From JBFWUM01 sp050247255 (GTDB lineage Bacteria; Acidobacteriota; Vicinamibacteria; Vicinamibacterales; UBA2999): DNA of 64,000 bases. The stretch lies in contig JBFWUM010000004.1 of NCBI GenBank assembly GCA_050247255.1, positions 1 through 64,000 of the forward strand. Reading direction: 5' to 3'. The stretch's first letter is position 1. Every line of letters starts with the position of its first letter. The position numbers and the translations under genes were made by a program. The notes beneath the pieces were generated by a model. The model searched no databases, had not been told where the DNA came from, and was given only the letters and a program-made list of their open reading frames with translations. Shown here in pieces: positions 17,228 through 25,580 of this stretch.

Positions 17228-18077
17228 TCGCCGTCGCCCCCTCGATGCTGCGCCGGAACTCGGCGAAATCCTTCGTCCCCTTCACGTGCTTGTCGATCCA
17301 CGCGGTGAAGGTCTCGCGGTCGCGCGCAATCGGGTCCCACTGCTTGTAGAACGCGTTGTTGCGCTGGTAATAGCCGAGCGCATATGACGGGAACGCGCCC
17401 CCCTTCACCTCGCACACCGCGCTGACCGTCCACGACGGCAGCACCACGGCATTCATCGGCGCATCGAGGCGGTCGACGATTTCCTCCACCGTGACGATGG
17501 CGCGCCTGGCGGCGAGCACCGCCTCCTTCTGCACGCCGGCGACGCCCCAGAGCAGGACGTTCCCGTGCCGATCGGCCTTCTGCGCGTGGATCACCGTGAC
17601 ATCGGGCCGGATGGCGGGAATCGCCGCCAGTTGCTCGCCGGTGAACGGGCACTCGATGAACTTGATGTTCTTGTTGTGCTTCGGCAGGTCGCTTCCGAGG
17701 TAGCCGCGCAGCAGCCCGAACGGCAGCCCCGACGCGCCGGCGGCGTAGGCGTTGGCCATGCCGGCGTGCGCGTGTTCCTCGATCTCGAGCGGCTGCGGCC
17801 ACCCCTTCTCCACGGCGTCACGCAGCCGGTGCAGCGAGCCGACGCCGGGGTTGCCGCCCCACGAGAACGTCAGCTTGCGCGCGCAGCCGGCGCCAATCAG
17901 CTGGTCGTAGATCACGTCGGGCGTCATCCGGACCAGCGACAGGTTCTTGCGTCCCTGCCGGATGATCTCGTGCCCGGCGGCAAACGGAATGAGGTGCGTA
18001 AACCCTTCGAGGGCGACGAAGTCGCCGTCCCGAATCAGCTCCGCGACTGCGTCTTTAAGGGAGGTGATGGTAGCCAC
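17220..18077 (-). CDS. CoA-transferase alpha subunit (IpdA-like)
   Basis: 285 residues. The N-terminus SLKDAVAELIRDGDFVALEGF and the glycine-rich FSWGGNPGVGSLHRLRDAVEKGWP fit the alpha subunit of glutaconate-type and IpdA-type CoA-transferases. It precedes and overlaps the beta gene. The promoter region (18078-18238) is shared with the divergent TonB receptor gene and contains a low-complexity inverted array. A link between the receptor and the CoA-transferase substrate is possible but unproven. Confidence 0.85.
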   Translation of the reverse strand: MATITSLKDAVAELIRDGDFVALEGFTHLIPFAAGHEIIRQGRKNLSLVRMTPDVIYDQLIGAGCARKLTFSWGGNPGVGSLHRLRDAVEKGWPQPLEIEEHAHAGMANAYAAGASGLPFGLLRGYLGSDLPKHNKNIKFIECPFTGEQLAAIPAIRPDVTVIHAQKADRHGNVLLWGVAGVQKEAVLAARRAIVTVEEIVDRLDAPMNAVVLPSWTVSAVCEVKGGAFPSYALGYYQRNNAFYKQWDPIARDRETFTAWIDKHVKGTKDFAEFRRSIEGATANV

Positions 18078-18092
18078 AACCGTTCTATCGTA

Positions 18093-18182
18093 CTAGAGCG
18101 AATGCACAAGGCTCAATGCCCAATGCTCAAATCCAAAGGGGGTGTCATTGGCCATTGAGCATTGGGCATTGGGCATTGGGCG
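18093..18182. repeat. Inverted array of CATTGGG words starting at CTAG, in a divergent promoter region
   Basis: After CTAG (18093-18096) comes CAATGCCCAATGCTCAA (18114-18130), whose exact reverse complement lies at 18155-18171; ATTGGGC words then repeat to 18182. Unlike the other arrays this one sits between divergent genes, so it cannot be only a terminator. Confidence 0.85.
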
Positions 18183-18238
18183 TTACTGACAGATTCTTCA
18201 GAAGCCATGCTCCGCCGACATGGATAGGATGAGAGAAT

Positions 18239-20590
18239 ATGCGTCTCGCCGCCGTCCTCGTCTTCCTCTTCACGGCGACCCTCGCGTCGGCCCAGGGCAC
18301 CGGCGCCATCACCGGCGCCATCACCGGCACTGTTTCGGATGAAACCGGCGGCGTACTGCCGGGTGTCACCGTCGATCTGTCCACGCCCGGCAGCGCCTCG
18401 ATGCTGACCGAAACCGTCACCGACGGCACCGGCCGCTACCAGTTCGACGGCGTGTCGCCGGGGACCTACGAGCTGACCTTCCGGCTGATCAACTTCAGTA
18501 CCGTGCGGCGCGAGGTCACGGTGGCCGCCGGCGCACCGCTCACCGCCGACGTGCAGATGCTCGTCGCCGCCAGCGCCGACATCGTCATCACCGCGCCGCG
18601 GACGTTCCGCAACCTCGCCGAGATCGAGAACCCCGCCGAGAACCTCGTCGGCGTGGCGTCGGCCGGCAGCGAAGGGGCGATCACCGCGCGGCAACTCGCG
18701 GTGCGGCCGGTCAATCGCGCGACCGAAGTGCTCGAGACCGTGCCGGGGATGATCATCAGCCAGCACAGCGGCGAGGGAAAGGCCAACCAGTACTACCTGC
18801 GCGGCTTCAACCTGGATCACGGCTTCGACTTCGCGCAGACGATTGCCGGCATTCCGGTGAACATGCCGACGCACGCGCACGCGCAGGGCTACGCCGACGC
18901 CAACTTCCTCATTCCCGAGCTGGTGAGCGGGGTGCAGTTCCGTAAGGGGCCGTACTACGCCGAGAACGGCGACTTCTCGTCGGCCGGCTCGGCGAACATC
19001 AACTACTTCAACGTGCTCGATCGACCGGTGGTCACGGTGTCGGGCGGCTCGTTCGCCTACCGGCGGCTGCTCGCGGCCGCGTCCCCGGCGGTCGGGCGCG
19101 GCCACCTGCTCGCTGCCTATGAGTACGAGCAGGACAACGGTCCCTGGGCGAGCCCGAACAACAAGGACAAGCACAACGCCGTGGTCCGCTACAGCCAGGG
19201 AGACGCGCGCAACGGCCTGTCGCTCACCTTCCTCGGCTTCTCCAACCACTGGCACTCGACCGACCAGATCCCGCAGCGTGCCGTCGATGCCGGGCTGATC
19301 GATCGCTTCGGATTCATCGAAGAAACCGACGGCGGCGAGACCTTCCGCTATGCCGGCATCGCCGACTGGCAGCGGTCCGGGTCGCGCGACTCGACGCGGG
19401 TCACGGCATTCGCGCAGCGCTACGGCGTGCAGTTGTTCCACAACTTCACCTACTTCCTGAACGACCCGGTCAACGGGGATCAATTCGAGCAGTTCGAGCG
19501 GCGCTGGACGAGCGGCGCCAAGCTCACACACCGCAGGCTGGCGCACATCGGCGACATTCACAGCGAAAACGCGTTCGGCGTCGACGTGCGCCACGATGCG
19601 GTAGGCGGGCCGCTCGGCCTCTACCTGACGCGCGCGACCGAGCGGCTCACGACCGTGCGCGCCGACGAGGTCGGCCAGACATCGGTCGGGCTGTTCGGCG
19701 ACACGCAGATCGAGTGGACGCGTGCCATCCGGACTACCTTTGGACTGCGTGCCGACGTCTATCGATGGGATGTGACCGCCGACCAGGCGAGCAACTCAGG
19801 TGATCGCGCCTCCGCCATCGTCAGCCCGAAGGTCTCGGCCGCGTTCGGCCCCTGGGGCGGCACCGAGTTCTACGCCAACTGGGGCCTCGGATATCACTCG
19901 AACTCGGCGCTCGGCATCCTGCTGCAGGTTGACCCGTTCACCGGCGAACCGGCCACCGCCTCGCCCGCGTTCGCCCGCTCCCGGGGGGCGGAGGCCGGCG
20001 TGCGGACGGTGCGGCTTCGCGGGCTGCAGACGACCGCGACGCTGTGGTACCTCGACTTCGATTCAGAGCTGATTTACGTCGGCGACTCGGGGAGCACCGA
20101 GGAGGGCCCGGCGACCCGGCGGTTCGGCGTGGAGATCACCAACTACCTCTATCCACACCCCTGGCTGACCGCCGACATCGACCTGTCATTCTCGCGCGCG
20201 CGCTTCCTCGACGTCCCCGCCGGGGAGGACCTCGTGCCAGGCGCGCTCAACCGGGTGGTGTCCGGCGGCATTGCCCTCAACCCGCCGGCCGGCGTCAGCG
20301 CCGGCCTGTTCGGCAGCCTGCGCCTGCGCCACTTCGGGCCGCGGCCGCTGCTCGAGGACGGCAGCGTCCAGTCGCGGCCGACGACCATCGTCAACGGCGA
20401 GGCCGGCTACAAGTTCTCGGACCGCGTGCGGTTGCATATCGAAGCGTTCAACCTGTTCGACGCCGAGGTGTCGGACATCGACTATTACTTCGAATCGCGC
20501 CTGCGCGACGAGCCGGCCCCGGTCGAGGACATCCATTTCCACGCCGCCATCCCGCGCTCGGCCCGCATTGCGCTGCAGGTCTCTTTCTGA
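18239..20590 (+). CDS. TonB-dependent receptor with carboxypeptidase-regulatory-like domain
   Basis: 783 residues. Signal peptide (to about residue 19), then a beta-sandwich carboxypeptidase-regulatory-like domain (ITGTVSDETGGVLPGVTVDL..GRYQFDGVSPGTYEL, residues 25-110), a plug domain (VNRATEVLETVPGMIISQHSG .. NQYYLRGFNLDHG), and a C-terminal barrel ending IALQVSF. Shorter than the three tandem paralogues at 25581-35230 and only distantly like them. GGATGAGAG lies well placed before ATG 18239. Substrate unknown; divergent CoA-transferase genes hint at an organic acid. Confidence 0.88.
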   Translation: MRLAAVLVFLFTATLASAQGTGAITGAITGTVSDETGGVLPGVTVDLSTPGSASMLTETVTDGTGRYQFDGVSPGTYELTFRLINFSTVRREVTVAAGAPLTADVQMLVAASADIVITAPRTFRNLAEIENPAENLVGVASAGSEGAITARQLAVRPVNRATEVLETVPGMIISQHSGEGKANQYYLRGFNLDHGFDFAQTIAGIPVNMPTHAHAQGYADANFLIPELVSGVQFRKGPYYAENGDFSSAGSANINYFNVLDRPVVTVSGGSFAYRRLLAAASPAVGRGHLLAAYEYEQDNGPWASPNNKDKHNAVVRYSQGDARNGLSLTFLGFSNHWHSTDQIPQRAVDAGLIDRFGFIEETDGGETFRYAGIADWQRSGSRDSTRVTAFAQRYGVQLFHNFTYFLNDPVNGDQFEQFERRWTSGAKLTHRRLAHIGDIHSENAFGVDVRHDAVGGPLGLYLTRATERLTTVRADEVGQTSVGLFGDTQIEWTRAIRTTFGLRADVYRWDVTADQASNSGDRASAIVSPKVSAAFGPWGGTEFYANWGLGYHSNSALGILLQVDPFTGEPATASPAFARSRGAEAGVRTVRLRGLQTTATLWYLDFDSELIYVGDSGSTEEGPATRRFGVEITNYLYPHPWLTADIDLSFSRARFLDVPAGEDLVPGALNRVVSGGIALNPPAGVSAGLFGSLRLRHFGPRPLLEDGSVQSRPTTIVNGEAGYKFSDRVRLHIEAFNLFDAEVSDIDYYFESRLRDEPAPVEDIHFHAAIPRSARIALQVSF

Positions 20591-20637
20591 TCTGGCCCTC
20601 CATAGCCTTCGCGCCCTCGGGGCAGTAAGATCGCCGC

Positions 20638-21576
20638 GTGACTCATCCCATTCTCGGCCTTCATCACGTCACCGCCACCGTCGCCGACGCGCAGGACGAC
20701 CTCGACTTCTGCATCGACCTGCTCGGCATGCGGCTGGTCAAGAAGACGGTGAACTTCGACAACCACAACGTCTACCACTTCTATTACGGCGACGAGCGCG
20801 GAACGCCGGGCACCATCTGGACGACGTTTCCCTACAAGGGCTGGGGCGTTCCCGTCGGTGAGAAGGGAGCCGGGCAGATCGTCACGACGACGTTCTCGGT
20901 GCCGCGCGGATCGATCGGCTACTGGGAGGCGCGGCTGCGCGAGCACGGTGTCGCCGTGGCCGAAGGGCGCGCCCGCTTCGACGACGAGGTCATCGTCTTC
21001 AAGGACCCCTCGGACCTCGTGTTCGAGCTGGTGGCCGATGACGATGCGCGGACACCGTGGGAGAGCACGATCGACGCATCGAAGGCGATCCGCGGCCTGC
21101 ACAGCATCACGATGGTCGTGCGCGATCCGAAGCCGACCGTGGCGCTGATGACCGGCACGCTCGGGTGGACGGTCGTCAACGAGACCGACGGACGCATCCG
21201 CCTGTCGGTCAACGGGACGCAGCCGGGACACCTGATCGACGTGCTCTACGACGCCGACGCGACACAGGCGAAAAATGGCCTCGGCACCGTGCACCATGTC
21301 GCCATGGCCATCGCAGAAGAGGACGAACAGCTCCGGCTCCGTGAGGAACTGCTCGGCATGGGTCTCAAGGTCACTGAGGTGCGCGACCGGCAGTACTTCA
21401 AGTCGATTTATTTCCGCGAGCCTGGCGGCGTGCTGTTCGAAGTGGCGACGATGAAGCCAGGCTTCCTCATCGACGAAGATCTGCGCAGCCTCGGGCTCGA
21501 CCTCAAGCTGCCGCCGTGGGAAGAGCCCCACCGCGCCGAGATCGAAACCAAGCTGCCCCCGATCGTCTACGCCTGA
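20638..21576 (+). CDS. Ring-cleaving dioxygenase-like VOC protein (MhqO-like)
   Basis: 312 residues from GTG 20638. Two vicinal-oxygen-chelate modules: ILGLHHVTATVADAQDDLDFC at the start and IRGLHSITMVVRDPKPTVALM in the second half. Metal ligands His in LHHVT, His in TVHHVAMAI and Glu in PGGVLFEVATM are present. It is coupled to a carboxylesterase-like hydrolase (stop/start overlap TGATG), the same pairing as mhqO and mhqD for quinone detoxification in Firmicutes. Function as extradiol-type dioxygenase is family knowledge, not shown here. Confidence 0.87.
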   Translation: MTHPILGLHHVTATVADAQDDLDFCIDLLGMRLVKKTVNFDNHNVYHFYYGDERGTPGTIWTTFPYKGWGVPVGEKGAGQIVTTTFSVPRGSIGYWEARLREHGVAVAEGRARFDDEVIVFKDPSDLVFELVADDDARTPWESTIDASKAIRGLHSITMVVRDPKPTVALMTGTLGWTVVNETDGRIRLSVNGTQPGHLIDVLYDADATQAKNGLGTVHHVAMAIAEEDEQLRLREELLGMGLKVTEVRDRQYFKSIYFREPGGVLFEVATMKPGFLIDEDLRSLGLDLKLPPWEEPHRAEIETKLPPIVYA

Positions 21577-22208
21577 TGCAGCCCCACGGATCGCAACCGG
21601 TGATGCAGCAGGGGGAGCCGCTCGGCTCGGCCCCGGTACTGCTGATGATCCACGGCCGCGGCGCCGGCCCGAAGAACATCCTCGACCTGGTGCCGCGTCT
21701 CGCCCGTCCGGGGTTCACGTGCCTCGCGCCCGCGGCGGCCGGCAACACCTGGTACCCCTACAGCTTCATGGCCGAGACGGCGAAGAACCAGCCCGGCCTC
21801 GATTCGGCGCTCGACACGCTCCGCCGCATCGTCGACGACGCCATCGCCAGGGGCGTGCCGGCGGAGCGCATCGTGATTCTCGGGTTTTCGCAGGGGGCCT
21901 GCCTGACCTCGGAGTTCGCCGCGCGCCACGCGCGCCGCTACGGCGGCATCATTGCCTTCACCGGCGGCCTCATCGGGCCGCCCGGTACCACCTGGGACTA
22001 CCCCGGCGCCTTCGACGGCACGCCGATCTTCCTCGGCTGCAGCGACGTCGATCACCACGTCCCGAAGACGCGCGTCGACGAGACCGAGGAGGTCTTCACC
22101 CGCATGGGTGCCGCCGTCGACAAGCGCATCTACCCGGGCATGGAGCACATCGTCAACGACGACGAGATCGCGGCGGCACAGAAGATTCTCGAGGAGGTAG
22201 CTAGGTAG
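21576..22208 (+). CDS. Phospholipase/carboxylesterase-family hydrolase (MhqD-like)
   Basis: 210 residues from ATG 21576, which overlaps the TGA of the dioxygenase gene. Alpha/beta hydrolase with VLLMIHGRGAGPKNI for the oxyanion loop, nucleophile GFSQGA near residue 110, an acid in SDVDHHVP and the catalytic His in YPGMEHIV. The last codons and TAG stop (GAGGTAGCTAGGTAG) are made of the same words as the left repeat arm that follows, suggesting the original 3' end was replaced by the inserted element. Confidence 0.88.
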   Translation: MQPHGSQPVMQQGEPLGSAPVLLMIHGRGAGPKNILDLVPRLARPGFTCLAPAAAGNTWYPYSFMAETAKNQPGLDSALDTLRRIVDDAIARGVPAERIVILGFSQGACLTSEFAARHARRYGGIIAFTGGLIGPPGTTWDYPGAFDGTPIFLGCSDVDHHVPKTRVDETEEVFTRMGAAVDKRIYPGMEHIVNDDEIAAAQKILEEVAR

Positions 22209-22230
22209 CTGGGTAGCTGGGCGGTACAGC
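22196..22230 (+). repeat. Left arm of inverted low-complexity repeat (GGTAGCTGGG words)
   Basis: GGTAGCTAGGTAGCTGGG and further GTAGCTGGGCGG, containing CTAG 22201-22204. It supplies the last codons and stop of the upstream hydrolase. Its inverted partner is at 22622-22676, on the other side of the four-helix-bundle gene. Confidence 0.85.
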
Positions 22231-22249
22231 CGTTGCTCGAGCGACACGG

Positions 22250-22615
22250 ATGACGCTCCCTCATCACTCGCTCGTTGTCTGGCAACGCGCGGACGATCTG
22301 TTCGTCGATCTCCACGCAATTTCACGAACGTTTCCCTCGTTCGAGCAATTCGAACTGGCGCGTCAACTTCGACGTTCAGCCTTCTCCGTCCCGGTGAACA
22401 TCGTTGAAGGAACTGCCAGGTTCACCGACCCTGACAAGTTGCACTTCCTGCAACAAGGGTTGGCTTCGCTCGCGGAAGTTGGATACTGCATTCACGTGGC
22501 GGTGCGGCTTGGTTACCTTCCGAAGGAGGAACAAAAGCGGATCGATCTGCGGATTCGGCGTGTGTCCGCGCCGCTTCGCGGCCTGATGAAATCTCTAGGC
22601 CGCGAACACCCGTAA
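22250..22615 (+). CDS. Four-helix-bundle protein (S23 / 23S rRNA intervening-sequence family)
   Basis: 121 residues, all helical. The N-terminal LVVWQRADDLFVDLHAISRT, RQLRRSAFSVPVNIVEGTAR and LASLAEVGYCIHVAVRLGYL blocks are characteristic of the four-helix-bundle family to which 23S rRNA intervening-sequence proteins and DGR-associated Avd proteins belong. Base composition is plainly less GC-rich than the neighbours. It is enclosed by inverted low-complexity arms with CTAG at both outer ends (22201 and 22671) and sits between two unrelated genes, so it looks like cargo or driver of an inserted unit. Confidence 0.85.
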   Translation: MTLPHHSLVVWQRADDLFVDLHAISRTFPSFEQFELARQLRRSAFSVPVNIVEGTARFTDPDKLHFLQQGLASLAEVGYCIHVAVRLGYLPKEEQKRIDLRIRRVSAPLRGLMKSLGREHP

Positions 22616-22621
22616 CAACCT

Positions 22622-22676
22622 GGGCACGTAGCCACCCAGCGACCCAACGACCCAACAACCGAGCTACCTACTAGCC
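22622..22676 (-). repeat. Right arm of inverted low-complexity repeat (minus: GGTAGCTCGGTTGTTGGG words)
   Basis: On the minus strand it reads CTAGTAGGTAGCTCGG, then TTGTTGGGTCGTTGGGTCG and GCTGGGTGGC. It provides the last codons and TAG stop of the convergent spermidine-synthase-like gene. Confidence 0.85.
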
Positions 22677-25502
22677 CTCTCGAGATTGTTTCTGGCCTCC
22701 GCGAAGTCGGGCTGCAGGCGCACCGCTTCGGCGAAGTACGGTCGGGCGTCGCCGATGCGGCCGGCGGCGGCGAGCACGACGCCGAGGTCGTTATGGGCTT
22801 CGGCAGACGCCGGCAGGTAGCGCAGTGCCTCGCGCAGTTCGTTCTCCGCGTCCTGGAGCAGCCCCGCCTCGAGCATGGCCGACCCGGCACGCAGGTGGGC
22901 GCTTCCCAGGAGCTCGGCCACTTCAGGGACATCCGGGAGCACGGCGCCCAGGTAGGCGCTGCCGAGGACCTGACGCGCGGGAGCGGGGCCGCTCCGTGGC
23001 GGGCTGTTGTACACGCGATCGAGCAGCGCCAGGTACAGATCGAGCCCGGCCACTGACTCGGCCACCCCGCCTGCCTCCCCGCCAAAGCAGGTGTCACACC
23101 AGGTCCCGAGCTCCGAGAGATCGAACAGCGCCGCGGGAACGCCGTTCAGGACGGTGCCCGCCGTGGAGCGCACGCCGTACTCCTGGAGCGGCCGATTGTC
23201 GGTGACCGGCGCGACGCCGGCCGTGGCGCGGGCCATCGTCCCGGCGGATCCGATGAAGGTGCCGACGATTTCGCGCGGCGTCCCGAGGTCGAGACGTTCG
23301 AGGTCGGCGCGCAGCGGCGGCGCCGCCGCAAGGCGACCGGCCAGTCCATCCGGGGCGATGCGGATGCGGTCGGCCGTCGTCCCGACGAGAATCAGCTCCG
23401 CCTGCATCCCCGAGAGCAGCACCGACTGCGGGAAGACGTCAAGGAAGGCTCGCACCATCGCCAGGCTCGCCTCCGCCGGCACCTGGTAGGCCGGCAGCCA
23501 CTGGCTGATGTAGCCGCCGGGCGCCAGCCGCGTCCGGGCCAGCTCGTAGAACTCGCGGGAGTAGAGTGACGCGACGCCCGCCTGCGCAATGGGCGGCGGC
23601 TCGAGCGTGATCAGGTCGAAGCTGGCGGCGTCAGCCATCTGCAGGTGCTGCCGGCCATCGTTCAGGAAGACTGAGACGCGCGGGTCGTCGAGGACGCCGC
23701 CGTTGGCGCCACGGAAGTGCGGCGCCTGCTCCAGCACGTGGCGTGACAGGTCAGCGACCTCGATCCGTTCGATCGAGGGATGGAGCGACACCGCATGCGT
23801 CGTGTTGCCGACGCCGAAGCCGATGACCAGCGCGCGGCGCGGTGATGCCATCGACAGCAGCGGAATGTGCGCCATCGCCCGCATGTAGCGCTGGTCGAGC
23901 GGCGCCGTCGACGACATGGCGTGGCCGTTAGTGATGAGCCCGCGGCCGTTGCCGGCGCGTTCGACGACGGCAATCAGCTCGGTGCTGCCTTCGCTGAGCG
24001 CAATCACCCGCTCGCCCGGCTGCTGCGGCGCCAGCGAGCGCTGCAGCAGGTAATCCGGCGGCAGCGTCATCCAGGCGCCGAGGGCAATGACCGCAACCAG
24101 CGCTGCCGCAGCAAACGGCCGCGGCGCGCGCGCGGTGAAATACAGCGGGAGCAGCACGAGCGCAGCCACGCCGGCCAGCACCGTGGGCCGCCGCCTGGAG
24201 GCCCAGCCAGGGCAACAGGAGGTAGCCGACGGCAAGCGACCCGGCGACGGCGCCGGCAGTGTTCGCCAGGTACAGCGCGCCGGCCCGGCGTCCCACGGTG
24301 GTTTCGGCGCGCTGTGCGATGGCGTTGCCGAGCGGGAAGCTGCAGCCCGCGAAGAATGCCGGCAGCGCAATTTCGAGGAGCATCGGCCGCAGGTTGTGCC
24401 ACGTCTCGGCGAACGCACGCGCCCCATCGCTCATCCCCGGCATTCGCGCAATCAGTTCCCGACCAGCCTCCATGATGCCGGTGATGTCGGCCCGCCAGAG
24501 CCCGATGAGGAACGTCACGACGAAGAGCGCCTGCACGGCCATGAACGACGCGGCCGGGTGATGGCGGCGACGGTCGAGCCATCCGCCGAAGAGTGCGCCG
24601 GCGGCGAGTGCCACGAGCATCACCGCGACCATCAGTGCAAAGACTGCGCGGAAGCCGCCGAGCAGCAGCGTCACGTGACGCAGCCAGAGCATCTCGACGC
24701 CGAGCGCGGCGAAGCCGGAGAGGGCCAGCGCTGACGCGGTGAGGGGCAGAAGGGTCCGGGGGTCCGAAGGTCCTGGGGTCCGAGGGTCTGGAGGTTTCGG
24801 AGATTTCCGGTCCGGCTGAAGCCGGACACTCCGGGAGATCGCAACCGTCGTGTCCGCCTTCAGGCGGACCAGTGCCCACGCGCCCGCGGCCGCGGCGGCG
24901 TTGAGCGCCACGGCGGTCATCTGGGCGGCAAAGAGGCCGGCGGCGGGCACCAGCACGAAATCGGTCAGGAAGGCGCCGGCGGCGGCGCCCAGCGTGTTGG
25001 CGCCGTAGAGCAGCGCGACGGTCCAGCCGCTGACGCTGGTGTCGGCGCGGACGAGGAAACGGATGAGCAGGGTCAGCGTGCCGCCCATCAACATCGTGAT
25101 CGGCGTGAGCAGCGCCACGGCGATCGCCGCGCGGGCCGCATACGAGCCGGCCGTCAGCGTGATCCAGCCGTCGGCGCCGGCTTCGTACGCCGACAGCGCC
25201 GCCACGATCGCCGGAAGATGCGGCAGGATGATCGAGATGGCCGCGCCGAGCAGCGCGATGGCCACTTCGACCCACGCATAGGCGCGCAGGAGCGATGCGG
25301 GCCCCGTGTGGTACCGGCGATCGGCCCAGCGGCCCATCACGTAGCCACCGGCGCCGAGGCCGAGCATGAAGATGGCAACGACGATCGACGCCGAGTGCAG
25401 GGTGTTGCCGAAGGCGTGCCCGAACTCCCGGACCCATACGACCTGGTAGACCAGGCCGGCGATGCCGGAGGCGCAGAACAGCAGGAAGAGCAGCGGCGTC
25501 AC
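22664..25502 (-). pseudogene. Fused MFS-like membrane domain + spermidine-synthase-like domain + TPR, with a frameshift
   Basis: Starts at 25502 (MTPLLFLLFCASGIAGLVYQ), about eleven membrane helices, then a methyltransferase-like spermidine synthase domain (RALVIGFGVGNTTHAVSLHP; LEPPPIAQAGVASLYSREFY), then C-terminal TPR-like repeats (AEAHNDLGVVLAAAGRIGDA). The first part is open in one frame to about 24205 and the rest continues in another; the switch falls in the GGCGGCGGCCC run near 24190-24210, so an extra base or sequencing error is likely. Between two helices, residues about 212-245, are repeat-derived peptides VRLKADTT, VRLQPD and PPDPRTPGPSDPRT. Such fused proteins are common in this phylum; the polyamine role is unproven. 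Confidence 0.8.
24750..24870. repeat. Two YGAA hairpins and a GGTCCGAGGG-word array inside a coding sequence
   Basis: Hairpin 1 on plus: GTCCGGC-TGAA-GCCGGAC then ACTCC (24810-24832). Hairpin 2 on minus: GTCCGCC-TGAA-GGCGGAC then ACGAC (24869 down to 24847). To the left, words like GGTCCGAAGGTCCTGGGG repeat. All keep the host frame open. Confidence 0.85.
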
Positions 25503-25529
25503 AGCTCTATCGTACGGGAAAACGAAAAC

Positions 25530-25560
25530 ACGGCGGGCGGGAAAGATTCCCGCCCGCCGT
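25530..25560 (-). terminator. Rho-independent terminator of the 25581-28607 gene
   Basis: Perfect 14-bp stem ACGGCGGGCGGGAA / TTCCCGCCCGCCGT around a 3-base loop. On the minus strand it is followed by GTTTTCGTTTTCCC. It separates the TonB receptor from the spermidine-synthase-like gene that starts at 25502. Confidence 0.85.
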
Positions 25561-25580
25561 GGTCAGAACTGAACCGGAGA

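Noticed and set aside
22201..22204. CTAG as a simple by-product of TAG stop codons
   Set aside because: Considered as an explanation for CTAG at array ends, but arrays at 18093, 28875, 32239 and 22671 have CTAG that is not itself the stop codon, so stop-codon use alone does not explain the contact; a count over the genome would settle it.
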